DNA of 64,000 nt. Origin: an uncultured Prevotella sp. (GTDB lineage Bacteria; Bacteroidota; Bacteroidia; Bacteroidales; Bacteroidaceae). The notes beneath the pieces are model-generated. The model saw only the letters and a program-made list of their open reading frames with translations, was not told the DNA's origin and made no database searches. Both the position numbers and the translations under genes were made by a program. The stretch spans positions 1 to 64,000 of the forward strand of contig OMZV01000003.1 in the NCBI GenBank assembly GCA_900315635.1. Reading direction: 5' to 3'. Positions 17,795-26,684 of this stretch are shown here, piece after piece. Numbering within the stretch: the first letter of the stretch is position 1; each line of letters opens with the position of its first letter.

Positions 17795-17867
17795 TGGTAC
17801 CTCTTGGAGTTGAACCAAGGACACATGGATTTTCAGTCCATTGCTCTACCACCTGAGCTAAGGCACC
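17795..17867 (-). tRNA. tRNA-Phe (GAA)
   Basis: 73 nt on minus: acceptor GGTGCCT/AGGTACC with discriminator A, anticodon stem ATGGA/TCCAT with loop CTGAAAA (anticodon GAA), and T arm CTTGG/CCAAG. CCA not encoded. Confidence 0.96.
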
Positions 17868-17906
17868 ATTTTATTTGCAATCATACTCATTTCTGAATTG
17901 CGAGTG

Positions 17907-17938
17907 CAAAGGTACGTAAATAAATTGGTACCTACAAA
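17907..17938 (-). promoter_or_regulatory. promoter of tRNA-Phe
   Basis: Minus strand TTTG (17935-17938), 20-bp spacer, TACCTTTG (17907-17914). The 31 bp at 17886-17916 are identical to 60111-60141 in front of tRNA-Arg. Confidence 0.85.
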
Positions 17939-18040
17939 TATTTTCATGACTTTTTTGCCAATTATTTTCACCTTCCTTTATAAGTCGCTGTTTTCCAAAG
18001 GTTTTCTTTCCATCCTTTTTAAGGAGGGCTGGGTCGGATC

Positions 18041-19147
18041 CTACTTCAGCGGATTCCACCCTTGGGCTTTCAACTCAAACTCCTTATCATCGCGTGTGAC
18101 GAGGAATTTACCGAGTTCTTCCTTTGTAATGTATCCGATTTGGTGAATACCTTCAAGGTCGGTGAGCTTATCGTGGTCGCCGATAGGGACGGTAAAGAGC
18201 AGTTCATAGTCCTCACCGCCGTTCAGGGCAGCAGTGGTAAGGTTCATATTGAACTCCTCGCAGGTTGTTGCCGTCTGATAGTCGATAGGAATCTCCTTCT
18301 CATAAATGCGACAACCACAATGGCTTTGCTGGCAGATATGGAACAACTCAGACGACAATCCGTCGGAAATGTCCATCATTGCGGTAGGGTGAATGCCCCG
18401 CTCACGCAGTGCCTTAATGACATCGCCACGTGCTTCAGGCTTCAGCTGACGGTCGATTAGGTATTCCTTTCCGGCAAAGTCAGGCTCAAAGTCCTCGACA
18501 GTGTGGCGCTGGGCACGCAGCTTTGCCAGAGCAGCCTCGTCTTTGTTCTTCTGCGCCTCACGTACCTTATTGTTATATTCGTCTATCTGCTGATAGTAGA
18601 CCGTCTTTTCACGCTCAAGAATCTGCAAGCCCATGTAAGCCGAGCCGAGGTCACCCGTAACGCAGATTAGGTCGGTTTCGTTGGCACCATGACGGTAGAC
18701 AATGTCTTCCTTGGCAGCCTCTCCGATGCAAGTTATTGATATTGCGAGACCAGTCAGCGATGTAGTTGTGTCACCGCCAACTATATCTACGCCCCATTTG
18801 TCGCATGCCTTACGCAGTCCACGATAGATAGCGTCAACGTCCTCTACCTGCAAGCGCTTGTCAATGGCTATTGACACAATCATCTGCTTAGGGTCGCCGT
18901 TCATGGCGAATATATCGCTGATGTTCACCATTGCAGCCTTATAGCCAAGCTGTTCCAGTCCGGTGTAGACAAGGTCGAAGTGAATTCCCTCCATGAGCAT
19001 ATCCGAAGTGACAAGCCCTTCCTTGTCTGGATAATGAAGCACGGCACAGTCGTCGCCGACGCCATATACCGTGCTTTCATTCTTTGGTTCTATATCTTTG
19101 GTGAGACGGTTGATAAGTCCGAACTCACCAAGGTCCTTTATCTCCAT
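18041..19147 (-). CDS. thiL: thiamine-monophosphate kinase
   Basis: Phosphorylates thiamine monophosphate to the active cofactor thiamine diphosphate. 368 residues of the AIR-synthase-like fold. The N-terminus EFGLINRL, the metal/ATP site VGDDCAVL, SDMLMEGIHFD and VNISDIFAMNGDPKQ, and the central IVGGDTTTS are typical. A charged helical insertion lies around residues 185-215 (IDEYNNKVREAQKNKDEAAL), which makes it longer than the E. coli enzyme (about 325). It is the last gene of the minus-strand run sppA-lpxK-punA-thiL, about 90 bp after punA. Confidence 0.93.
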   Translation of the reverse strand: MEIKDLGEFGLINRLTKDIEPKNESTVYGVGDDCAVLHYPDKEGLVTSDMLMEGIHFDLVYTGLEQLGYKAAMVNISDIFAMNGDPKQMIVSIAIDKRLQVEDVDAIYRGLRKACDKWGVDIVGGDTTTSLTGLAISITCIGEAAKEDIVYRHGANETDLICVTGDLGSAYMGLQILEREKTVYYQQIDEYNNKVREAQKNKDEAALAKLRAQRHTVEDFEPDFAGKEYLIDRQLKPEARGDVIKALRERGIHPTAMMDISDGLSSELFHICQQSHCGCRIYEKEIPIDYQTATTCEEFNMNLTTAALNGGEDYELLFTVPIGDHDKLTDLEGIHQIGYITKEELGKFLVTRDDKEFELKAQGWNPLK

Positions 19148-19238
19148 TAATCTTTTCTCCTTCTTCTTATGTATACATTATATATAATGTGTAGCGTACG
19201 CCATACATATTTTATAGATGCTGCTTACATATTATATA

Positions 19239-20048
19239 TTAGCTGCGCTTAATCATCTCGCGGAATATCTCGCACATCTTAGGCTGAGCGGCATTGGCAG
19301 CTTTCTGCACTTCCTCGTGGCTCACCTTCTCAGGAACATCGAATCCGCCGAGGTCAGTGATAACCGATATTCCGAACACACGTATACCGCAATGACGGGC
19401 TACGATGACCTCCGGAACCGTGCTCATGCCGACAGCGTCGCCACCGATGATATGATAGAAACGGTACTCGTGCGGTGTCTCGAATGTCGGACCCTGTACA
19501 CCGACGTACACGCCATGCTTCACCTCGATGCCCTTCTCCTTTGCTATGGAGTCGGCAAGCTCAATCAGCTTATGGTCGTAAGCCTCATGCATATCCGGGA
19601 ACCGCGGACCGGTAGGGTAGTTCTTGCCGTGCAGCGGGTGCTCTGGGAACAGGTTGATGTGGTCGTCGATAATCATCAGGTCGCCAATCTTGAACGACTG
19701 ATTCATGCCGCCCGACGCATTGCTGACGAACAGCGTCTTTATGCCGAGCTCATACATCACACGTATCGGGAACGTAACCTCCTTCATGGAGTAGCCTTCG
19801 TAGTAGTGGAAACGGCCGTCCATGGCGAGAATGTCCTTGCCGCCGAGCTGTCCGAAGATAAGCTTTCCGGCGTGTCCCTCTACCGTTGAGACCGGGAAGT
19901 TAGGAATATCTTTATAGTCGAACTCACAGGTCTCAGTTATCTCTGAAGCTAATTGTCCGAGTCCTGTGCCCAGGATTATTGCTGTTTTTGGGCTTGTCGT
20001 CATCCTTTCTTTTAACCAGGATGCTGTTTCTTGAATTTTTTCGTACAT
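19239..20048 (-). CDS. punA: purine nucleoside phosphorylase
   Basis: Trimeric-type enzyme splitting inosine/guanosine with phosphate in purine salvage. 269 residues. The N-terminal phosphate-binding motif is ILGTGLGQLASEI (residues 25-37). VEGHAGKLIFG, RFHYYEGYSM and SNASGGMN, and the base-binding GPTFETPHEYRF and VGMSTVPEVIVARH, are all present. The ATG at 20048 gives the normal N-terminus but lies 116 nt inside the 3' end of lpxK, an unusually long overlap. Confidence 0.95.
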   Translation of the reverse strand: MYEKIQETASWLKERMTTSPKTAIILGTGLGQLASEITETCEFDYKDIPNFPVSTVEGHAGKLIFGQLGGKDILAMDGRFHYYEGYSMKEVTFPIRVMYELGIKTLFVSNASGGMNQSFKIGDLMIIDDHINLFPEHPLHGKNYPTGPRFPDMHEAYDHKLIELADSIAKEKGIEVKHGVYVGVQGPTFETPHEYRFYHIIGGDAVGMSTVPEVIVARHCGIRVFGISVITDLGGFDVPEKVSHEEVQKAANAAQPKMCEIFREMIKRS

Positions 20049-21105
20049 AGCTTTTGATTTTATCGTTGAATATTTCCTCGCCGTCGAGCATGAACTTCAC
20101 CTCCACGGGTAGGACGAGCAATCTTTGTTTAACATCCTCCGACAGTCCGCTGACATTCCGAAGCCGTGCGGCATCTTTCTCTGTCGTCAGTATAACGCGG
20201 CTTTCCTGTGGCATAGCCGCAAAAGCATTGTTTATCTTTTCGATGTCTCGGGGCGAGAAAGCATGATGGTCGGGGAACGTCAGCGGCTTGAGCGATTTGA
20301 CATTCGGCTGCACATCGTCAATCATCTGCTCCGGGCTTGCTATACCCGTCAGCAACAGTACATCGGAGTTCTGCTTCTTAGGTACCCTTGTCTCATCGCC
20401 GCCGAAGAGCAAATATGGAGCCCCATAGTGCAGCGAAGTGAAGAACAGCGACTGATAAGCATAGAGCTTCATAGCCTTTGTCAGCACACGATAGTCGATA
20501 GGATTGAGTGAATCGGGACATTTCGTGATGATAACAATGTCTGCGCGCTTTTTGCTTTCTATCGGCTCACGCAACCTTCCCGACGGCAACAGCTCATCGT
20601 AAATGATAAGGCGGTGATAGTCGACAAGCAGAATGTTTATCCCCGGTTTGACATACCTGTGCTGATAAGCGTCATCGAGGATTATCACATCAGTGTCCTT
20701 CGTCTGCTCATCGTTGATTAAATGGTCGATACCCTCGCAACGGTTAGCGTCGACTGCAACCTCAATGTTCGGGAACTTCAGCTTCATCTGATACGGCTCA
20801 TCGCCAATATCCCTCATCGTCGAGTCCTTGTCGGCAAGCTGATAGCCGTGAGTCTTTCGCTTGTATCCACGGCTCAGGACAGCAACTTTTGCCTCATTGC
20901 TGAGCAACCGGACAAGATATTCCACATGCGGAGTCTTGCCCGTACCGCCGACGGTAATGTTTCCGACGGATATGACAGGCGTCGTGAAGCTCCGGCTCTT
21001 CAGAATATTCAGTTCGAAGAGCTGGCTCCTCAGTTCCACTCCCAGTCCATAGAGGAAACTCAGAGGTCGAAGCCAGCGGTTTATCTTTATGTAGTCGCCT
21101 TCCAT
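19933..21105 (-). CDS. lpxK: tetraacyldisaccharide 4'-kinase
   Basis: Inner-membrane-associated kinase adding the 4'-phosphate of lipid A. 390 residues. An N-terminal hydrophobic/amphipathic segment (WLRPLSFLYGLGVELRSQLFE) precedes the P-loop VGNITVGGTGKTPHVEYL near residue 46. DVIILDDAYQHRYV is the family DDxxQHR motif. The C-terminus is a basic, Asn-rich tail (RKNSRNSILVKRKDDDKPKN) encoded in the stretch that also encodes the start of punA. This fits a Gram-negative envelope. It lies 44 bp after sppA. Confidence 0.94.
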   Translation of the reverse strand: MEGDYIKINRWLRPLSFLYGLGVELRSQLFELNILKSRSFTTPVISVGNITVGGTGKTPHVEYLVRLLSNEAKVAVLSRGYKRKTHGYQLADKDSTMRDIGDEPYQMKLKFPNIEVAVDANRCEGIDHLINDEQTKDTDVIILDDAYQHRYVKPGINILLVDYHRLIIYDELLPSGRLREPIESKKRADIVIITKCPDSLNPIDYRVLTKAMKLYAYQSLFFTSLHYGAPYLLFGGDETRVPKKQNSDVLLLTGIASPEQMIDDVQPNVKSLKPLTFPDHHAFSPRDIEKINNAFAAMPQESRVILTTEKDAARLRNVSGLSEDVKQRLLVLPVEVKFMLDGEEIFNDKIKSYVRKNSRNSILVKRKDDDKPKNSNNPGHRTRTISFRDN

Positions 21106-21149
21106 CTATACAGAATGATATATTGAAGTTGCTTATCCTTAGGTTGCTT

Positions 21150-22910
21150 CTATTTTATATTAATAATGTAAGGCAGCCTTGCCTGAATAGCGTCCACCTT
21201 ATTAATATTACGCAACAGCATCACCGGCTCATACAGAGAGCCCAGCTCTGCGTGCAGTTTCTCGTCGAGATAATTGCCGCCCGTAGCCTCGTCGAGCAGT
21301 TGGTCGGTCCATGACTCCGGAACCGGATATTCCGTTTCGTGATACTCCTTTACCTTAGCCAGCTGTGCAGCCTTGGCTATTGCGTCGTCGAGAGAACCCA
21401 GCTGGTCGACAAGTTTAATCTTTATTGCGTCCTGTCCGGCGAATACATGTCCCTGGGCAATGCGCTCCACCTGGTCGGTCGACAGATGACGTCCGTCGGC
21501 GACACGCTTGCGGAACAGCCTGTATCCGCGGTTTATGTATCCCTCCAGATAGCGCATCTCCTCATCGGTGAACGGACGTGTGGTTGTCTCGAAGTCGCTG
21601 TGGGCATTCGTCTTCACAACGTCGAACTTCAGTCCGAGCTTATCCTGCAGCAATCCGCTCATGTCGGGGAACATGCCGAATATGCCAATCGAACCCGTCA
21701 GAGTCGTCGGCTCAGCCACAATCCAGTTAGCCGGGGCACTCAGATAGTAGGCTCCGCTGGCAGCCATGCCACCCATCGACACCACTACAGGTTTCTTCTT
21801 CTTCAGTTCCATCACCTGATGCCAAATCTGCTCAGAAGCGTAAGCCGAACCGCCGCCCGAGTTTACACGCAGGACGACCGCCTTCACGTCATCGTCGTCG
21901 GCAAGGTCTTCAAGGTCTTTGCAAACGACCTGTGCGTCAATGGTGTGCTCGTTGCTCCACGAGGCAGCCCCGTCGACAACCTCACCGTAAGCATAGTAGA
22001 CTGCTATCTCGTCGCCATCATCGTCGGTATCATCGGCAATAACGTCCGACGGAGTAACCTGGCTTATCTCGTCATCATCGTCAATGCCCAGCTGCTTCTT
22101 CACAACACCCTTCACCTGGTCGGTGTACAACAGTCCGTCGACCATCTTATACTTGACGTAATCCTCAGGAGCGGCGAGAGTTACGAGACTGTCGGCGAGC
22201 TGGTTGAGGCGTGCCTCAGGTATGTTGCGGCTCTTGCTGACAGCCGACGAAACGTTCTTCCATATCGCATTGATGTAAGCCGTAGTCTGCTCTCGGTTGG
22301 CAGGACTCATGCCGTCGGCAGTGAATGTCTCCGTTGCGCTCTTGTAAGTTCCAACCTTTGCCACCTGAACCTTCACGCCGAACTTGGCGAGGAAGTCCTT
22401 CAGATAGTAAGGCTGTGACGCAATACCATGCCAGTCGACCATTCCCTGCGGGTTCAGGTAAATCTTATTGGCAGTCGAAGCCAGATAATAAGCGCCCTGA
22501 GTGTAGTTGTCGCCGTAGGTAATAATCCACTTGTTGCTCTTCCGGAAGTCCTCAAGAGCATCGTGAATGGCTTGCAGCGAAGCGTATGAATCGGCGGCAA
22601 ATGCGCCGGCCTCAATATATATTCCCTTGATTTTGTCGTTCTTCTTAGCTTTGTGAATGGCATTGACTACATTGTTCAGACCGATAGTCTTGGTCTTGTT
22701 CGACAACATGTCCAGCGGACTGTCAGTCGACTGCTCGTTCATCAGTCCCGAGAGATTGAGCACGAGAACCGAATTATCCTTCACGCTGCCGGTCGTACTT
22801 CCGGCGGCAGCAAGACCTATCAGTGCTATGAAAAAGAAGACGAAGGTTAGAACACCTGTCAAAATTAGTCCAACAACGGTAGCGCCTACGTATTTAAGAA
22901 ATTCTTTCAT
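21150..22910 (-). CDS. sppA: signal peptide peptidase SppA, 67K type
   Basis: Membrane-anchored serine/lysine protease that degrades cleaved signal peptides. 586 residues, the double-domain form. One N-terminal transmembrane helix (about 10-38) precedes two ClpP-like domains. The general-base lysine is in YYLASTANKIYLNPQG near residue 177. The nucleophile serine is in GGMAASGAYYLSAP near residue 383. An acidic loop (IDDDDEISQ ... DDTDDDGDE) lies between the domains near 270-300. It heads the sppA-lpxK-punA-thiL run; a minus-strand -7 box is at 22970-22977. Confidence 0.94.
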   Translation of the reverse strand: MKEFLKYVGATVVGLILTGVLTFVFFFIALIGLAAAGSTTGSVKDNSVLVLNLSGLMNEQSTDSPLDMLSNKTKTIGLNNVVNAIHKAKKNDKIKGIYIEAGAFAADSYASLQAIHDALEDFRKSNKWIITYGDNYTQGAYYLASTANKIYLNPQGMVDWHGIASQPYYLKDFLAKFGVKVQVAKVGTYKSATETFTADGMSPANREQTTAYINAIWKNVSSAVSKSRNIPEARLNQLADSLVTLAAPEDYVKYKMVDGLLYTDQVKGVVKKQLGIDDDDEISQVTPSDVIADDTDDDGDEIAVYYAYGEVVDGAASWSNEHTIDAQVVCKDLEDLADDDDVKAVVLRVNSGGGSAYASEQIWHQVMELKKKKPVVVSMGGMAASGAYYLSAPANWIVAEPTTLTGSIGIFGMFPDMSGLLQDKLGLKFDVVKTNAHSDFETTTRPFTDEEMRYLEGYINRGYRLFRKRVADGRHLSTDQVERIAQGHVFAGQDAIKIKLVDQLGSLDDAIAKAAQLAKVKEYHETEYPVPESWTDQLLDEATGGNYLDEKLHAELGSLYEPVMLLRNINKVDAIQARLPYIINIK

Positions 22911-22969
22911 TACGGGTAGTTACTTTGATTCAACGGAGCCTGTCATTCAGGCATTAGCACAATATGTGG

Positions 22970-23030
22970 CAAAGATACGGAAAAAAGTTGGTACCGCCAA
23001 GCATAAGTCGTAGATTTTTTAGTACCTTTG
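22970..23030. promoter_or_regulatory. divergent promoters of sppA and the ThrE-like gene
   Basis: Minus strand: TATCTTTG at 22970-22977, with CTTG (one mismatch to TTTG) at 22998-23001, for sppA. Plus strand: TACCTTTG at 23023-23030, followed by GCACTCG, for the gene at 23082; no -33 match is evident there. A small hairpin (CGATT/AATCG) with a T-run follows the plus start site at 23033-23050. Confidence 0.65.
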
Positions 23031-23081
23031 CACTCGATTTCAAATCGGGTTTTTGTATATAAATAGAGTTTTTCGTTTCTT

Positions 23082-24542
23082 ATGGATCACATTATAGACA
23101 ATTGTAAGGGCATCAATGCCGGCACAACGGCTCATTCCAGAGAGACCGTGCACAATATCCGCCGCCGTATGAACCTCCTTCTTCGTACCGGACAGATACT
23201 CGTCGACAGCTCAGCCGACACCAGCCGCATAGTCCGCAACATGCACCGTGCTGCCGCATTCCTCGGATTCAAGACGGAATACATCCACATCTACGTCGAC
23301 TACTACATGCTGACCGTCAGCTTCAGCGACGAGCACCACTCCTTCGTCCAGATGCGCCGTTGCTACAAGCACGGTATCGACATGGCAGCCATTCAGGACA
23401 TCTCGAAGCTCACATGGCGAGCCCTCAGGCGTGACTACTCGCTCGACGACTATGAGAACGCCCTCAACTGGGTGGGCACCCGCAAGCGTACCTACAGCGA
23501 CTGGGCAGTAGCCATCTGTGCCGGATTTGCCTGCGGCGGATTCTGCATACAGTTCGGTTGCGACTGGACAGCATTCTTCTATGCCTCTATAGCAGCCATC
23601 CTCGGCAACCGTCTGAAGATGTGGCTCAACGCCCAGGGGTCGAACAATTATTTCGACATAGCCGTTGCCGCCTTCGTATCGACCATCATAGCATGGCTCT
23701 CGACATTCATCAGCGTCCCGGGCAATGCCGTCAACGCCTTTGTCTCGTCAACTCCGTGGCTGTCGTTCCTCCTGTCGTCGACCCCGTGGCATCCGCTTAT
23801 GGCGTGCGCCCTGTTCATCGTTCCGGGAGTACCGCTTATCAACTTCGTCAGCGATATGCTCGACAACCATATTGAAACGGGACTCGTCAGGGCAACGAAC
23901 ACCCTCTTGATGATTGTCGCCATGTCGTTCGGTATAGCCGTCGCCATAAAGTTCTGCGGTATCGACAACTTCGTCCGTACCCTCAGCATGACCCCACACC
24001 ACACATTCATTGAGTACGGCATAGCCGCTGCCATATCGGCAATGGGCTTCGCCACAATCTTCAACACACCACTGAGGCTCCAGCCGTGGATAGCCTGCGG
24101 CGGTATCATCGCCGTATGCTTCCGCAACTTCGTCAACCTCGGACCGTCGTCGGGCAATATCGGACTCGACTACGGACCAATCATCGGAACCCTCTGTGGC
24201 TCAGCCCTTATCTCCATTATCAACATCAAGATGTGCCATGTCATCCGCACCCCGCACCAGTGCATCACTATCCCTGCCGTCATTCCAATGGTGCCGGGAG
24301 TCTTAATGTACCGTGCCCTCTACGGGTTCATCGACATGCAGGGTGTCGTCGGCGAGGTGACCTTTGCCACGAGCAACGCCATCAAGGGCAGCCTTATCCT
24401 GATAATGATTGCCGTCGGAGTGGATATTCCTAACGTCTTCATGCGCAAATGGGTGTCAATGAAGCATCAGAAGCGACTCGTCAACATGGTTCAGAACCGT
24501 GAACGCTGTGGCAAGTTCGTCGACATCGACAAGGTGGAATAG
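23082..24542 (+). CDS. threonine/serine exporter family protein (ThrE-like)
   Basis: 486 residues with both halves of the ThrE family in one chain. The N-terminal cytoplasmic part (residues 20-150) contains LLLRTGQILVDSSADTSRIVRNM, followed by about ten hydrophobic helices. The second half includes TPWHPLMACALFIVPGVPLINFV and IPAVIPMVPGVLMYRAL, the repeated VPG.. motifs of the membrane domain. It probably exports small amino acids; the substrate is inferred from the family only. It is divergent from sppA and followed 34 bp later by dinB. Confidence 0.88.
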   Translation: MDHIIDNCKGINAGTTAHSRETVHNIRRRMNLLLRTGQILVDSSADTSRIVRNMHRAAAFLGFKTEYIHIYVDYYMLTVSFSDEHHSFVQMRRCYKHGIDMAAIQDISKLTWRALRRDYSLDDYENALNWVGTRKRTYSDWAVAICAGFACGGFCIQFGCDWTAFFYASIAAILGNRLKMWLNAQGSNNYFDIAVAAFVSTIIAWLSTFISVPGNAVNAFVSSTPWLSFLLSSTPWHPLMACALFIVPGVPLINFVSDMLDNHIETGLVRATNTLLMIVAMSFGIAVAIKFCGIDNFVRTLSMTPHHTFIEYGIAAAISAMGFATIFNTPLRLQPWIACGGIIAVCFRNFVNLGPSSGNIGLDYGPIIGTLCGSALISIINIKMCHVIRTPHQCITIPAVIPMVPGVLMYRALYGFIDMQGVVGEVTFATSNAIKGSLILIMIAVGVDIPNVFMRKWVSMKHQKRLVNMVQNRERCGKFVDIDKVE

Positions 24543-24576
24543 CCTCTTAATCAGTCAACAATCCGGGGAAATGTAA

Positions 24577-25662
24577 GTGAGGAAGATAATACATATCGAT
24601 ATGGATGCGTTCTTCGCGTCGGTCGAACAGCGGGACAACCCCGGGCTGCGTGGCAAGCCCATTGCTGTCGGCTTCGACGGACCGCGTGGCGTGGTATCGA
24701 CGGCGAGCTATGAGGCACGTCCCTTCGGTGTCCATAGCGCTATGTCGATAGCAATGGCGAAACGCCGTTGCCCGCACCTCATCATCGTAAAGCCCCACTT
24801 CGAGCAGTACAAGGCGGTGAGCCATCAGGTCGACGAGATATTCCATGAGTATACCGACCTCGTGGAACCCATCTCCATCGATGAGGCTTTCCTCGACGTT
24901 ACCGAGAACAAGAAAGGCATTGACCTTGCTGTCGACATCGCCAGGGAGATAAAGCAGAAGATTCGGGAGCGCACGTCGCTTACCGCTTCCGCCGGAATAT
25001 CCTACAACAAATTCCTTGCAAAGATAGCGTCGGACTACCGCAAGCCCGACGGTATCTGCACCGTCCATCCCGACCGTGCGCTCGACTTCATAGCCCATCT
25101 GCCCGTCGAGGACTTCTGGGGCGTGGGTCCGAAGACTGCCGAGCGCATGCATAAGATGGGAATATTCAACGGTGAGCAGCTGCGGAGTGTCTCGCTGCAT
25201 CACCTGAAAGAAGTCTTCGGCAAGGCTGGCGGGATATACTACAACTTCGCCCGTGGCATCGACGACCGCCCCGTTGTTACCGAGCGTGAGCGGAAGAGTG
25301 TCGGCTGTGAGCAGACTTTCCTTGAGGACATACGCCAACGTTCGAAGATTGTCATTGAGCTTTATCACACTGTACTCGAACTTGTCGAGCGGATAAAGCG
25401 CAGCGGTTTCGACGGACGTACACTGACACTGAAGGTTAAGTTCCACGATTTCACACAGATAACGCGTTCCATGACTGTCGACCATCGGCTGAAAACCAAG
25501 GATGACATCCTGCCTCTGGCTAAGAAGCTTATGGGTGGCATCGACTATGCCAACAACCCCGTCCGACTGCTTGGTCTGTCCGTCTCCCGTTCGACCCTCG
25601 ATGATGAGATTGCCGATCGCCAGCCGCGGTGGGTCGAGGGCGAGCTCTTCAAGGACGAGTAG
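24577..25662 (+). CDS. dinB: DNA polymerase IV (Y family)
   Basis: Translesion DNA polymerase. 361 residues from a GTG at 24577, needed to give the family N-terminus RKIIHIDMDAFFASVEQ with the first metal-binding Asp. The second carboxylate pair is in EPISIDEAFLDVT near residue 100. The thumb reads LPVEDFWGVGPKTAERMHKMG, and the little-finger domain completes the protein. The C-terminus (RWVEGELFKDE) has no obvious clamp-binding motif. It lies 34 bp after the exporter gene and may be co-transcribed. A GC-rich hairpin begins inside its stop codon. Confidence 0.95.
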   Translation: MRKIIHIDMDAFFASVEQRDNPGLRGKPIAVGFDGPRGVVSTASYEARPFGVHSAMSIAMAKRRCPHLIIVKPHFEQYKAVSHQVDEIFHEYTDLVEPISIDEAFLDVTENKKGIDLAVDIAREIKQKIRERTSLTASAGISYNKFLAKIASDYRKPDGICTVHPDRALDFIAHLPVEDFWGVGPKTAERMHKMGIFNGEQLRSVSLHHLKEVFGKAGGIYYNFARGIDDRPVVTERERKSVGCEQTFLEDIRQRSKIVIELYHTVLELVERIKRSGFDGRTLTLKVKFHDFTQITRSMTVDHRLKTKDDILPLAKKLMGGIDYANNPVRLLGLSVSRSTLDDEIADRQPRWVEGELFKDE

Positions 25663-25687
25663 GTGCGGCGGTCTCCGAACCGCCGAG
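25661..25687. repeat. GC-rich hairpin flanking the restriction cassette, left
   Basis: GCGGCGGT-CTCCGA-ACCGCCG: a 7-bp GC stem. It resembles, in inverted orientation, the hairpin at 28654-28683 on the other side of the DpnII-type cassette (shared frame AGGnGCGGCGnnCTCCGAnnCGCCG). Confidence 0.6.
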
Positions 25688-25721
25688 AAGAAATATTGTG
25701 CATCTGTGCCTATTAGGGTAT

Positions 25722-26618
25722 CTATTCTATGAATGGCAGATAATCATCGGCCAATGGCTCTGAGGCAAACAAATCAGGCATAGCCTTGCTAGCCTTTTCC
25801 AGTTTGGCTATGTCGTGAATCTTTTCCCTATAGCTGTTGGCAATACTTATCGACTCAATCTCATGCTTCCTCGCAACACCCATATCAGCAAATCCCTTGT
25901 CTTTCTCAATTCCCAGGTATCTTCGGTCAAGAAGATTAGCGGCAATTCCGGTTGTCGAACTGCCCGCAAACGGGTCGAGAATCCATGCATTGGGCTTAGT
26001 CGATGCAAGGATTATCCTCGATAACACTGCCAGTGGCTTCTGAGTAGGGTGCTTGCCGCAGGACTTTTCCCAACGGGCAATGGCGGGCAACCGCCACACA
26101 TCAGTCATCTGCTTGCCGTCGTTAATTTCCTTCATCACATCATAATTGAAATAATGAGGAACCTTTGGATTCTTCCTTGCCCAAATAATAAACTCTGTTG
26201 AATAAGTGAGGTAACGGCACGAGATATTTGGTGGTGGATTTGTCTTAGCCCAAGTCACAACATTAAGCACCTTATAGCCAAGCTCTTGCAGGCATGTTGC
26301 CACAGAAAAGATATTGTGATATGTGCCTGAAATCCAAATAGTTCCATTCTCCTTTAGCTTCTTACGGCATAATTTTAACCAGTTGTAGTTAAACTCATGC
26401 ATCTTTTCCGGTGACAAGCCCTTGTCCCATTCCCCCTTGTTTACGCTCACTACTTTCCCGCTCTGACAGCTTATGCCGCCATTTGACAGGAAATACGGTG
26501 GGTCAGCAAATATCATGTCAAACTTAAAATCGAACTGCTTCAGCAATTCAAAGCAATCGCCATTTAATAGTGTAAAGGCTTGATCGTCTGACTTGAAATA
26601 TGGGACTATTTTATTCAT
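25722..26618 (-). CDS. dpnA: DpnA-like GATC adenine methyltransferase
   Basis: 298 residues, N6-adenine methyltransferase of the beta class. The catalytic motif DPPY comes first (FADPPYFLSNGG near residue 40) and the AdoMet motif late (LDPFAGSSTTG near residue 225). KTNPPPNISCRYLTYSTEFI and GKHPTQKPLAVLSRII resemble DpnA of Streptococcus, which also methylates single-stranded GATC DNA. It is the third gene of the cassette, 66 bp after the nuclease gene. The single-strand activity is inferred from the family. DNA is visibly AT-richer than the flanks. Confidence 0.88.
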   Translation of the reverse strand: MNKIVPYFKSDDQAFTLLNGDCFELLKQFDFKFDMIFADPPYFLSNGGISCQSGKVVSVNKGEWDKGLSPEKMHEFNYNWLKLCRKKLKENGTIWISGTYHNIFSVATCLQELGYKVLNVVTWAKTNPPPNISCRYLTYSTEFIIWARKNPKVPHYFNYDVMKEINDGKQMTDVWRLPAIARWEKSCGKHPTQKPLAVLSRIILASTKPNAWILDPFAGSSTTGIAANLLDRRYLGIEKDKGFADMGVARKHEIESISIANSYREKIHDIAKLEKASKAMPDLFASEPLADDYLPFIE

Positions 26619-26684
26619 TAGCTGTTTAAATCTATCTGTCTAGTAACGGCTTTAAGTCGATTTTATGGTAGTATTTATTTTTAA

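Noticed and set aside
17703..17852. N-terminal extension of the beta-helix lipoprotein
   Set aside because: The extension is translated tRNA-Phe and its terminator; the lipoprotein signal begins at 17702.
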